A DNA stretch of 32,079 bases from IMG/VR virus record IMGVR_UViG_3300042301_003634, positions 1 to 32,079 of that record; one strand, written 5' to 3'. The position numbers and the translations under genes are program-made. Shown piece by piece: positions 6,512-14,476 of this stretch. How positions within the stretch are numbered: the stretch's first letter is position 1; the number at the start of each line of letters is the position of its first letter. The notes beneath the pieces are model-generated. The model was not told the origin of the DNA, made no database searches, and saw only the letters and a program-made list of their open reading frames with translations. The DNA is from a virus.

Positions 6512-6817
6512 TTAAAATTTATATTTCCATTTTTTCTTCATATATTCAAAATATCGATATCTCTTATTTGGATTATATAAAAACCAAGCAACATAATAAT
6601 CAAACCACCACTCAATTTTAAGTAAGACTTTTTTAACTTTCAAACATCTTAAAATTTGTTTTGACGATTTACCTTTACTATATAAATCATACACATATTC
6701 ACTTAACTCGTCTTGAAAGTAGAATACCTCCGTCTTACCATATAATTCGACTAGGGTATCCGATTTAAGTGCGGTTAAGGTTTTTTCATAATTAATAAAT
6801 CTTCTATTTAGGCCCAT
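6512..6817 (-). CDS. Hypothetical protein, basic and aromatic-rich
   Basis: A 101-residue protein of unknown function, rich in Lys, Tyr and Trp, especially in the C-terminal third (IEWWFDYYVAWFLYNPNKRYRYFEYMKKKW). The hydrophobic patch with Trp and Tyr could touch a membrane but is not a clean transmembrane helix. It ends three bases before the winged-helix gene. No motif is recognised. Confidence 0.6.
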   Translation of the reverse strand: MGLNRRFINYEKTLTALKSDTLVELYGKTEVFYFQDELSEYVYDLYSKGKSSKQILRCLKVKKVLLKIEWWFDYYVAWFLYNPNKRYRYFEYMKKKWKYKF

Positions 6818-6842
6818 ACTTTAGAATAATAATGAAAAATAA

Positions 6843-7616
6843 TTAAGAGTCAAAATTTTTTATTCTATCCAAATTTGTTGTTTGATAAATGTAACTTATT
6901 ACCTTTCTTTTTGTTATTGGAACTAAAGTTTGTTCCATCGGTAAATCTTGATTACATTCCATTTGAAATACCGGAAACATTTTGACATTTTTTGTTTTAC
7001 TAAATGTAGAATGGGTTTCAATTACTGAAGTCAGTGTTACATCCTCAAGAATATTTTCGTAAATTAATTTAATTGTGGTACGATTGGTATTTGGTATTTT
7101 TCGGTCTTTTTTAATTTGATACTCCCAAATGTAAACTTTATTATCTTGTTTCTTATAAAAGAAAATAAATCCAATTCCAAAATGAAGATTATTTTTATTC
7201 TTTTTTAAGGTAACATCAATATTATCAAACGCAACATTCCATATTGATTTTGCGTGATTAAATACATCATATAATTTTGTGTTGGAGTATTCAATGGTCT
7301 TTTTTAGTTCAATAACTTCATCCTCAGAGAGTTTTCTTGGTTTTTTTGGGTATAAGTCCCTTAATAAGATTTCATCATCACATGATTGAAATTTCTTATC
7401 TGTCAACAATAAAGTATTTTCTTTATTAAGGGATTGTATGTTCGCCAAATGTAACGATAACTCGACAAAATCCGGATAAATTTCAAAATTATTTAAACTT
7501 TGTTCACATTTTTGTATGTAACCTAAAAGGGTGTATTTGTTATATTCAAAATCCAATGGTTCCTTTAACATCCACTCAGGACTTAATTTGAAATCTATTT
7601 TTTTCTTTCTTCCCAT
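6843..7616 (-). CDS. Hypothetical protein
   Basis: A 257-residue cytoplasmic-type protein with no signal or membrane segment. It begins MGRKKKIDFKL, then has a helical half, and a second half with beta strands (LHFGIGFIFFYKK, VYIWEYQIKKD, TIKLIYENILEDVTLTS). I do not recognise a family. It is flanked by gaps of about 25-30 bases, is in the same run as the WCT protein upstream, and is likely expressed with it. Confidence 0.65.
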   Translation of the reverse strand: MGRKKKIDFKLSPEWMLKEPLDFEYNKYTLLGYIQKCEQSLNNFEIYPDFVELSLHLANIQSLNKENTLLLTDKKFQSCDDEILLRDLYPKKPRKLSEDEVIELKKTIEYSNTKLYDVFNHAKSIWNVAFDNIDVTLKKNKNNLHFGIGFIFFYKKQDNKVYIWEYQIKKDRKIPNTNRTTIKLIYENILEDVTLTSVIETHSTFSKTKNVKMFPVFQMECNQDLPMEQTLVPITKRKVISYIYQTTNLDRIKNFDS

Positions 7617-7647
7617 AAAAAAAATAATAACTAAAGTTTTATAAGAA

Positions 7648-9402
7648 TCAATTGATTCTCATAACATAATACCACTCATCTCGAACTTTCTGTTCATCAG
7701 CAGTCCCATCATACCCATTTATAATGTGACCATAACCATAGGTATCTATAACATCTTGAATGAATGAACGTCTATTGATAAAATTATCATAATTTAACCC
7801 CCAATCATTAATATAACTTGCAGGGTCATATTTAACATCTCTAAGTCTATCTTCAATCGCTTCTTCTATTTTGTCTTCAGGAAAATCACCTTCAGGACTT
7901 GATTCGATATCGGATATTTCCTCATTTAGTTCTTCAATCTCATCATTTAATTCATCAATTTCAATTTGAATCTCGTCGTCGTCCTCACCTCCAAATTCAC
8001 TCTCAAGTCTTTCAATATTCATTTCAATCCTCTCAATTTTTTTTCTTAAAAGAGTTATTTGGTCTTCTTGTTTATCTGATAACATTCTATCTTCTTCTGC
8101 GAAATAAGATTCAGGACTCTCTCTAACATCATCATCATAAAAATCTCTAAAATAACTAACCACTTCATCGGTATCAATGTGGTTCATTACAAAATTTTTA
8201 TTAGTATAATTTTCATATCCAATATCATCAATTAATGAGTCAATATCATCATATGCACTACTTTCCATTTCACTTTCAGTTCCAACCGCATATTCTCTAT
8301 CACCCAATCCCGCGTCTATAACAATAAACCGAGTTGTATCATAATGTTTACCATCCGGTATTATATTATAAACATCAATTTTGTTCTCATATTCTGTCAA
8401 CTCATCTTCTAAATCACTAATCTCGTCTAACAAATCTAGTCTAACATCTTCATCATTATCATATTCTTCTTGTAATCTTTCAATTTCAGTTTTAATTCTT
8501 TCCATCTCCGCTCGGTCTTCATTTGTCATAACTTCGACATCACCAACTTCATCTAAAAAATTAAGTAGAGCATGTGCTTTCAAACCTTCTTCAGGACAAT
8601 CCGGTCCCAATTCCCACTCACCATCAAGCCTTCTTTCTTCAGCTTCATTTCTTTGACCTTCCAGAATTCTTTGAATTCTCAATCTTTCAAGTCTTTCTTT
8701 TTCTTTTTTAGCGGCTTCCTTATCTGAATATAATTTAATCTGCTCCGGATATTCTTTATTCATATAATCATCGACCGTATCTAAAATCTCTTTCAATTTA
8801 TTTGAATTCCATAACCAACCACTTCGAATAACGTCATCCTTTGCGTCATAAAATGTTTTATCCCCATCAAACTTTTTCAATAAAGCAACTTTATAGTGTG
8901 GGTTACTAGTTGGAAGAGTTCTATCCATAATGTAAAACAATTTCCCGTCTTGATTATAATCAGCAAATTTTGTGTTATTAGTAGCGGCAGTACACCACTT
9001 GGTTCCCTTACCATAATAACAAGAAGAATCCAACGTTAATGGATTAACTATAAAATATCTACCATCATCATAAACTACATTACCACCATTAACAGGTTTT
9101 ACTTTACGTCTCAATCTTTGTTCATATTCACTTAAAGCTGACAATAATTGTCCGGCACTTTTATATTGATATAAATCTGTTATTGGTAAGTTACTAGAAA
9201 TCTTTTCAAATTTATTCAATGCTTGAGATAATTTATCCAAGTTTTCTTCAAAATTGATATTGTCCAAATTTTTTCCAATCCAATCCAAAAATTTATGAGG
9301 AACTTTCGAAACTATACTATTCACATTATTCCCAAATTTTTGAGAATACTTTGATTTGAACTCATCGACTCTACCTTCCTGTATTAACTTTTTAAAATCC
9401 AT
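7648..9402 (-). CDS. WCT-motif protein with acidic coiled-coil tail; candidate head protein
   Basis: A 584-residue protein. Residues 1-12 (MDFKKLIQEGRV) look like a head-targeting leader with an I-Q-E cut site. Residues about 35-100 form a helical module with F-x(5)-LP near 65-73. Residues 105-190 carry a domain shared with the proteins at 14477 and 16334: VVYDDGRYF, Cys128, GKGTKWCTAA (131-140), FADY and KLFYIMD. The two conserved Cys (128 and 137) could be catalytic or bind metal; the function is unknown. The rest is very acidic and mostly coiled coil (about 225-265, 295-345 and 455-515). A strong Bacteroidota-type promoter (9447-9476) and an octamer (9417-9424) precede the ATG. It has no leucine-rich repeats, unlike its two relatives. 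Confidence 0.75.
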   Translation of the reverse strand: MDFKKLIQEGRVDEFKSKYSQKFGNNVNSIVSKVPHKFLDWIGKNLDNINFEENLDKLSQALNKFEKISSNLPITDLYQYKSAGQLLSALSEYEQRLRRKVKPVNGGNVVYDDGRYFIVNPLTLDSSCYYGKGTKWCTAATNNTKFADYNQDGKLFYIMDRTLPTSNPHYKVALLKKFDGDKTFYDAKDDVIRSGWLWNSNKLKEILDTVDDYMNKEYPEQIKLYSDKEAAKKEKERLERLRIQRILEGQRNEAEERRLDGEWELGPDCPEEGLKAHALLNFLDEVGDVEVMTNEDRAEMERIKTEIERLQEEYDNDEDVRLDLLDEISDLEDELTEYENKIDVYNIIPDGKHYDTTRFIVIDAGLGDREYAVGTESEMESSAYDDIDSLIDDIGYENYTNKNFVMNHIDTDEVVSYFRDFYDDDVRESPESYFAEEDRMLSDKQEDQITLLRKKIERIEMNIERLESEFGGEDDDEIQIEIDELNDEIEELNEEISDIESSPEGDFPEDKIEEAIEDRLRDVKYDPASYINDWGLNYDNFINRRSFIQDVIDTYGYGHIINGYDGTADEQKVRDEWYYVMRIN

Positions 9403-9446
9403 TATGTTTTTTATTTAATAAATATTCATTTATCTCTATATTTCCA

Positions 9447-9476
9447 CAAAGATAATATTTATTATTACTTAACCAA
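9447..9476 (-). promoter_or_regulatory. Promoter for the WCT protein gene at 7648
   Basis: TTG (9476-9474), exactly 19 bases, then TATCTTTG (9454-9447) on the minus strand, the same layout as P1-P3 but in unrelated surrounding sequence. Transcription would start near 9440, leaving a leader of about 38 bases that also contains a TATTTATT octamer. Confidence 0.65.
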
Positions 9477-9499
9477 TAAACTATTTAAATTATTTTACT

Positions 9500-9655
9500 A
9501 TGGGATGTGGATGCAAAGGTGGTGCAAATGTTCAACCAACAACACAACAAACTCAACAAGCACAAATTCAAAAACAACAAACAACTGAAAGTGTTAAGAG
9601 TGTGATTAAAAAAACTGTTGAGAAATATTACAATGTAAATAAGACAACAAAGTAA
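9500..9655 (+). CDS. Short Gln/Thr-rich protein starting MGCGCKGG
   Basis: A 51-residue protein: MGCGCKGG start, a Gln- and Thr-rich middle, and a charged helix SVKSVIKKTVEKYYNV. The ATG follows an A+T-rich leader and the stop is followed 20 bases later by a clear terminator (9676-9705), so it is a complete one-gene unit. Short phage proteins opening with MGCGC are common among phage hypotheticals; their role is unknown. Two Cys close to the N terminus might bind metal or be lipid-modified, but there is no signal peptide. Confidence 0.7.
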   Translation: MGCGCKGGANVQPTTQQTQQAQIQKQQTTESVKSVIKKTVEKYYNVNKTTK

Positions 9656-9675
9656 TTTGTGTTGTAAAAATTTAG

Positions 9676-9705
9676 AAAGGGATAACATTTATCCCTTTTT
9701 TTTAT
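9676..9705 (+). terminator. Rho-independent terminator after the MGCGC gene
   Basis: A perfect 10-bp stem, AAAGGGATAA (9676-9685), loop CAT, then TTATCCCTTT (9689-9698), followed by a T-run on the plus strand. The next plus gene starts 12 bases further on, from its own TATTTATA site. Confidence 0.88.
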
Positions 9706-9716
9706 ATTTATAGTTT

Positions 9717-10721
9717 ATGAGTAGAATTAAAGTTTTTATTGATAAGTTTAATGAAGGTGATACTGACTTCATCGAACATATGAATGGGTTTGGGACTTTT
9801 TTAAAAATGCTTGAAAAACGAGGTTTAATCAATGAACTAGATTTTAACCAAATTTATGATAGTGAATATGAAAATGAATTTCTAATATTTTTATATAACC
9901 ATAACAATGATGAGTTTTGGAATATCGTAAGTAACCATCTTTCCGATTTAAAAATTGAGAATGGTGTTCCAACCATAGTTATTAATGAACCCGGAGAATT
10001 CGCTAATCTATTTTGTAATAATAGAGAGATTAGTACCGATACAATTGAAGCGCTTTTAAATGGTGAATATGATAGTCATTCCTATGGTTGGAGTTCTTAT
10101 GACTTAACCGACGATGTTTATCGTGATGTAATTGAAGAACTAACCAAGGAAAACTTATTATACCTAAAAGAATATATTATTAAATCGTTAGATGGTGAAC
10201 AAATTACTCCTCATACTGAATTACTTGAAGATTATGCTGAACAACAAGGTCATCCTGATTATGTTATTATTGACCAATCAAATATAGACCAAGTGGTTGA
10301 TGATTCAGAGACTATGAATGAACTAATGGATAATGAACTTGATGAATTAAAAAGTGAGTTATATAATATATATGGTTCCGCATACAATAGTGCATATGAA
10401 GAAGAATTGTACGAAGATGTTTGGAACGAATTAGAAACTTATTTTGAAAAAGGTCAGTGGAATAGTAAACTTCACCCATATAAAGAAAATACTTCAATTG
10501 AAAATTATACTGCAGTAATCAAAGATGTTGATTCAATCATTTTGGATTTTTTAGAACAAAATAAAGGTCATTATGGTGCATATGGTTCGTTAGAATATTA
10601 TGGTTCATTAATGAGTGTAATCAACGAAACAAGAGATTGTTTAAGTTTTCACCCTTCTGATTATCCAGACTCAAGATTAGTTGATAAAAATATCAATATG
10701 TATTTTGGAGATTATATCTAA
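9717..10721 (+). CDS. Hypothetical acidic protein
   Basis: A 334-residue, strongly acidic protein rich in Glu, Asp, Asn and Tyr, with no signal, membrane segment or recognised motif. The helical middle (ELMDNELDELKSELYNIYG...) recalls the acidic tail of the WCT protein that is divergently encoded at 7648, but I see no firm homology. A TATTTATA octamer (9705-9712) ends four bases before the ATG, directly after the upstream terminator, so it probably has its own promoter. Confidence 0.65.
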   Translation: MSRIKVFIDKFNEGDTDFIEHMNGFGTFLKMLEKRGLINELDFNQIYDSEYENEFLIFLYNHNNDEFWNIVSNHLSDLKIENGVPTIVINEPGEFANLFCNNREISTDTIEALLNGEYDSHSYGWSSYDLTDDVYRDVIEELTKENLLYLKEYIIKSLDGEQITPHTELLEDYAEQQGHPDYVIIDQSNIDQVVDDSETMNELMDNELDELKSELYNIYGSAYNSAYEEELYEDVWNELETYFEKGQWNSKLHPYKENTSIENYTAVIKDVDSIILDFLEQNKGHYGAYGSLEYYGSLMSVINETRDCLSFHPSDYPDSRLVDKNINMYFGDYI

Positions 10722-10775
10722 AACTATTCACTTTTTCTTCTTTTTTAGGTAATTTTGTAACAAAAAAGAAAGACA

Positions 10776-11519
10776 ATGATTTTAAAATCTCCATCAAGTA
10801 AAATATCAATCACCAATTTATTTTCAGATTTCATTTTAAGTAAAATACCTATGGATGAACAATCTATAATTCAAGTCATTGATTGTTTAAATTTCTATGT
10901 AGTTAAAGGTTACACAAGCCATAATGAACCATTGAACTTATCTGAAATTAAAGATGAATTTATTTCAAAATTTGAAGACCAATTAAAAGATATCAAATTA
11001 ACTCACACAATCGATTTGATTGAATATGGTAGTAAATTACCTTCTCAAAAGTCTTTCACATTTGTGTTCCATAACACTAAAAATTGTTCCTACAATCACA
11101 CCCAAATTAAATCATTTGAGGAGGACAATACTTTATCATATGATTACCAGTATTACTTAAAAGAAGTTGAAAATAACTCAATAAATTGTTCCGAGTTCCC
11201 TCACGGGTATTCATTAGGTCAAGGTAGATTACACTATTATTATGGTAAACATATTTTTTACAACATACCTCCATCATATCCTACTAATACTTTAGTTCTC
11301 ACATTATCAAATGAGGAGAATGGAGATTCAATAATGATTAAAAATACTTCAGGTGAAACAGATGAAGTTTTAACATCCGCAGTTTTAGATGTGTTTGATT
11401 TTAATATGTCTTGGTTAGAACAAGAACTAAAAAAAGTGGATTGGTATATTGAATTAACCGACCCACTTTTAGAATACAACTTCCTTAAAAAGAAAGTTGG
11501 TGATTTTATAATCTTTTAG
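10776..11519 (+). CDS. Hypothetical protein
   Basis: A 247-residue protein of unknown function. The middle is rich in aromatic and His residues (YDYQYYLKE, GQGRLHYYYGKHIFY) and the last part is helical (DVFDFNMSWLEQELKKVDWYIEL). No catalytic motif is clear. The upstream gap has TAATTTTG at 10750-10757, a match to TAnnTTTG, but no good TTG box 19 bases before it. Its stop interleaves with that of the converging glutaredoxin gene (4-base overlap). Confidence 0.6.
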   Translation: MILKSPSSKISITNLFSDFILSKIPMDEQSIIQVIDCLNFYVVKGYTSHNEPLNLSEIKDEFISKFEDQLKDIKLTHTIDLIEYGSKLPSQKSFTFVFHNTKNCSYNHTQIKSFEEDNTLSYDYQYYLKEVENNSINCSEFPHGYSLGQGRLHYYYGKHIFYNIPPSYPTNTLVLTLSNEENGDSIMIKNTSGETDEVLTSAVLDVFDFNMSWLEQELKKVDWYIELTDPLLEYNFLKKKVGDFIIF

Positions 11520-11815
11520 ATTATTCCCGAATTTTTCAGATGACCTTTAATAATGTCAACCGCCTCAGTTAACTCATTGTAGTTTCGTTCCGGTGCATAT
11601 AGAAATGACTTATGGTTAACTTCATTACCTTCAATAATCAATAATGATGGTATCATATCATTATCCGTAACCTCAACAAACAAATCATATTCATCTTTAT
11701 ATTCATCAATGTCTCGGTCAAAAAACTCAATACCCTCATTGGTTAATATATCTTTGAAGTCTACACAGAATGGACATCCTTTCATTGTATAAACAATAAC
11801 ACTTAAATCTTTCAT
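11516..11815 (-). CDS. Glutaredoxin-like protein
   Basis: A 99-residue thiol-disulphide protein. The active site CPFC (14-17) follows the first strand (SVIVYTMKG), and the later cis-proline region is DMIPSLLI. The size and the CPxC motif fit glutaredoxins; such phage proteins usually supply electrons to ribonucleotide reductase. It lies two bases downstream of a thioredoxin gene, forming a redox pair. No ribonucleotide reductase is in the window. Confidence 0.8.
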   Translation of the reverse strand: MKDLSVIVYTMKGCPFCVDFKDILTNEGIEFFDRDIDEYKDEYDLFVEVTDNDMIPSLLIIEGNEVNHKSFLYAPERNYNELTEAVDIIKGHLKNSGII

Positions 11816-11817
11816 AA

Positions 11818-12135
11818 CTAATTAAATTTACCTACCATCTCTAAAATGGATTCTTCTTGTTTAAGTCCGGACTCAGAAAATATTTCACTTCCATTATTGA
11901 ATCCTTTAATTGTTGGAATACTTCTAATTCCCAACTCTTTCGCATATTCTGAATTTAATTCAACATCCATTGTATATAATTGAACTTCAGAACCTTCGTT
12001 CTTAACTTGTTCTGAAACTTTTTCAAAAATAGGTTTCATCATACCGCAAGGTCGACACCATTTCGCGTGAAAGTCAATAAGTAACTTCTCTCCATTGTTA
12101 ATTTTTTCCTTTAATAATTCACTTGTAATTTCCAT
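11818..12135 (-). CDS. Thioredoxin, with WCRPC active site
   Basis: A 105-residue thioredoxin fold: LLIDFHAKWCRPC (active-site Cys 27 and 30), a Pro-containing helix (KPIFEKVSEQ), the strand LYTMDVE, and the cis-Pro loop IRSIPTIKGF. Arg replaces the usual Gly in WCGPC, which should change the redox potential or partner choice. It probably reduces disulphides in the cytoplasm, alongside the adjacent glutaredoxin. It is three bases from the upstream small gene. Confidence 0.88.
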   Translation of the reverse strand: MEITSELLKEKINNGEKLLIDFHAKWCRPCGMMKPIFEKVSEQVKNEGSEVQLYTMDVELNSEYAKELGIRSIPTIKGFNNGSEIFSESGLKQEESILEMVGKFN

Positions 12136-12138
12136 AAA

Positions 12139-12471
12139 TTAATTTGTTTTTTTATATTCTTTTAATAATTGAGAGATGAATAATTTCAACTCGTTTAATT
12201 GTTTTATGTTGTAATAAATGTTTAAAGAAACACCACCTTTATTACCTATAAATAGAGATAAATAAAATTCTTGTTTGGTTTTATATATTCGACTATGTTG
12301 TATTACGGACCCATCTTTAATATCCATCGAATTTTCTGAATATACTAATTCAAAATCTCTTTTGCTGATAAATTCGGTAAAACTAGTACCCGGAACTTCT
12401 AATTTTAACAAAGATAAAATTCCTTTTTCGTTTTCAATTCTTTCAATAAATTTGTTGTTTTTCAATATCAT
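12139..12471 (-). CDS. Hypothetical protein
   Basis: A 110-residue protein with mixed strands and helices and no recognised motif. A Ser/Thr-rich middle is followed by a strand, LSLFIGNKGGVSLNIYYN, and a C-terminal helix. Its ATG overlaps the stop of the PcfJ-like gene upstream (ATGA), so the two are translationally coupled, and the thioredoxin gene follows after three bases. Confidence 0.6.
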   Translation of the reverse strand: MILKNNKFIERIENEKGILSLLKLEVPGTSFTEFISKRDFELVYSENSMDIKDGSVIQHSRIYKTKQEFYLSLFIGNKGGVSLNIYYNIKQLNELKLFISQLLKEYKKTN

Positions 12472-14099
12472 ATATAATTATTTTCCCAAGTAAGGTTTCC
12501 CATTTCATCCCAATCTGACGTAGTTTCAATTACCACTCCATTATTACACGTCTTCTTAATTTGGACGGTTTCAAATCTTTTATCTTCAATATAAGATAAC
12601 ATAATTTTATCTAATTTCAAGAGAACTTCATTCCATTCTTTGTCTAATAGTCCATTAAATCTACCCAAACTTTGAACCCTACCTATTTTAATCCCATCTA
12701 AAGTGTTTTTTATACGATACTCTATAGTTGCCCTTTCATTTGAATCAATATTTTGTTTACGCAATGATACTATAATTGAGTCTGATTTTGCAATGTATGT
12801 TTTAACACAATTTGACTGAAGTATACTTTCTTCATTATAATTTGAACTATTATCTAAAAGCTTTGAATAATAAATGTTATCTCCTATTGTTATTAGTTTT
12901 TCAATAATATCGTAACTATATTCCGGATAAATTCTATCGTAACTACCATTACGATAATGTTCTATTTTATTTGTCCACTCTATGTGTTCGTCACGAAATT
13001 CCATATCATTTTCTGATAACCATTTTAATTCAACTTCACCAAATCTTTTAAGCTGAATATAAAAACTGACGTGGTCATATAATGTATGTGGATTAATTAC
13101 ATGATTAATCACCATTGTTTTAAACAGATTAAAGAATCTTCTTAACTCTTCTTTTGTTGTGTAAGTAAAAAACTCTTCAGGTATATCATTAAAATAGTAT
13201 TTTGAGTTTAAACAAGCAAGAATAAACTGACTATCCTGATTTATCCAATCATCCCCAAAAAACTTTTTAGCTTTCTTATATAATTCAAGGTTAAAATCTT
13301 CACATAAATGTAACGCGGATTTAATTTTTTTACCTGATAAATTATGGCGTTCCATTATTGCGTCAATCATTCGATTACCATTCTTCTTTAATATCTTTTT
13401 AATTTCCTTTCCAAACCACTCTCCTTTGAACGTATAAAAATTATTAGGGATTTTTACATTTCTCTTATCTAAATAAAATTTAAATAATCTATCATCAAAA
13501 GATAAGTATTCTAAATCACTATGTTTGGAAAACTGGGATGTAAAGATTGTAAGAATTTCATTAACAATATCTTTTTTTTCTCTAATCTCACTTTCACTTA
13601 TTGTAATTCCTCCTATTGCCGAATTAATATCATATTTCATCTGATTTAAGATAGGATTATAAAAACAATTTCTTCTAATTTTTTTACGATATTTTCGTTT
13701 CAAGTGATAATTCATAATACTACCATTATAAACATCTCCGGTTTTAGTGTTCACCGTAACATACCTCATACTCTTATTTATTTTAAACCATAGTTTACCT
13801 ACATTACGTTGTCTATTATTTACAAACAATTTTAAAGATATCTTGTCACCATATTTTTCAACTACAATTAGATGTATTTGCTCACTAATATGATACAATG
13901 GATTACCATAATTTTCTAAAAAACATTCTTGAGTTTGACTAGTACTTATTGGTTGATATATTGGATGTTTTTTGAAATCAGTATGATTACTAAATGAATA
14001 ATCAATAATTTGTTTTTCAAGTTCATCGATAGGATTATAATTCCTATATTCAACATTATAATACTTTCTAATTTCTTTTCTATATAACACTTCTTTCAT
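12468..14099 (-). CDS. PcfJ-like protein
   Basis: A 543-residue protein. The C-terminal third has the pattern of the PcfJ-like family, first seen on conjugative plasmids: SNCVKTYIAKSDSIIVSLRK, then ATIEYRI and a closing IGRVQSLGRFN. The middle is helical. PcfJ function is unknown; similar genes occur in many phages and plasmids. The frame is open for 30 codons upstream of this ATG, but that stretch encodes the terminator at 14111-14149 and a poor, aromatic-rich peptide, so MKEVLYRK is the better start. TATATTTG sits four bases before this ATG, so the transcript could be nearly leaderless. It is coupled to the next gene by ATGA. Confidence 0.65.
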   Translation of the reverse strand: MKEVLYRKEIRKYYNVEYRNYNPIDELEKQIIDYSFSNHTDFKKHPIYQPISTSQTQECFLENYGNPLYHISEQIHLIVVEKYGDKISLKLFVNNRQRNVGKLWFKINKSMRYVTVNTKTGDVYNGSIMNYHLKRKYRKKIRRNCFYNPILNQMKYDINSAIGGITISESEIREKKDIVNEILTIFTSQFSKHSDLEYLSFDDRLFKFYLDKRNVKIPNNFYTFKGEWFGKEIKKILKKNGNRMIDAIMERHNLSGKKIKSALHLCEDFNLELYKKAKKFFGDDWINQDSQFILACLNSKYYFNDIPEEFFTYTTKEELRRFFNLFKTMVINHVINPHTLYDHVSFYIQLKRFGEVELKWLSENDMEFRDEHIEWTNKIEHYRNGSYDRIYPEYSYDIIEKLITIGDNIYYSKLLDNSSNYNEESILQSNCVKTYIAKSDSIIVSLRKQNIDSNERATIEYRIKNTLDGIKIGRVQSLGRFNGLLDKEWNEVLLKLDKIMLSYIEDKRFETVQIKKTCNNGVVIETTSDWDEMGNLTWENNYI

Positions 14100-14110
14100 A
14101 ATGCAAATAT

Positions 14111-14149
14111 AAAAAAAAAATGGTAATCGTGTTAAACAATTACCATTTT
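14111..14149 (-). terminator. Rho-independent terminator between 14170 and the PcfJ-like gene
   Basis: An 11-bp perfect stem (14117-14127 with 14139-14149) with an 11-base loop, followed on the minus strand by at least nine T. It follows the stop of the 14170-14460 gene by 20 bases and argues that the PcfJ-like gene starts at 14099. Confidence 0.85.
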
Positions 14150-14169
14150 TATGTTCTAAATCTATTTTT

Positions 14170-14460
14170 TTATTTAAAAATCGACCCAAATTTTGTTCCG
14201 ATTATATAACTCTCAGGTTCTTTATCCACCATCTGCATCGGATTACTTAATTTACGATTAATCCCAACACATATATCAATTATTTGTCTTTGTGTTAATT
14301 GAGCATCACTACCTTTATTAACATTTTCGGTTGATACTTCTCTCACTTTTTGATAAAATTCTTCCTCCATTTCTTTTGGAACTAGACTTAATAAATCTTC
14401 GGGATTTGATTTAAAAAATTTAATAAAATTACTAAGGTATATATCAACTTCAATATTCAT
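14170..14460 (-). CDS. Hypothetical protein
   Basis: A 96-residue protein starting MNIEVDIYLSNFIKFF. It is mostly helical (SNPEDLLSLVPKEMEEEFYQKVREVS) with the C-terminal segment TQRQIIDICVGINRKL. No family is recognised. The start is placed 16 bases after the stop of the WCT-LRR gene; longer frames from 14541 would overlap that gene and are unlikely. A terminator follows, so it is the last gene of the transcript with the two WCT-LRR genes. Confidence 0.65.
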   Translation of the reverse strand: MNIEVDIYLSNFIKFFKSNPEDLLSLVPKEMEEEFYQKVREVSTENVNKGSDAQLTQRQIIDICVGINRKLSNPMQMVDKEPESYIIGTKFGSIFK

Positions 14461-14476
14461 TTTATCAATATTTAAT

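Noticed and set aside
8381-8656. Ser-rich plus-strand frame inside the 584-residue gene
   Set aside because: It is the complement of an acidic coiled-coil coding region; Ser and Leu richness is typical of such shadows.
14100-14189. Thirty-codon N-terminal extension of the PcfJ-like protein
   Set aside because: The stretch holds an 11-bp terminator and codes for an implausible peptide.
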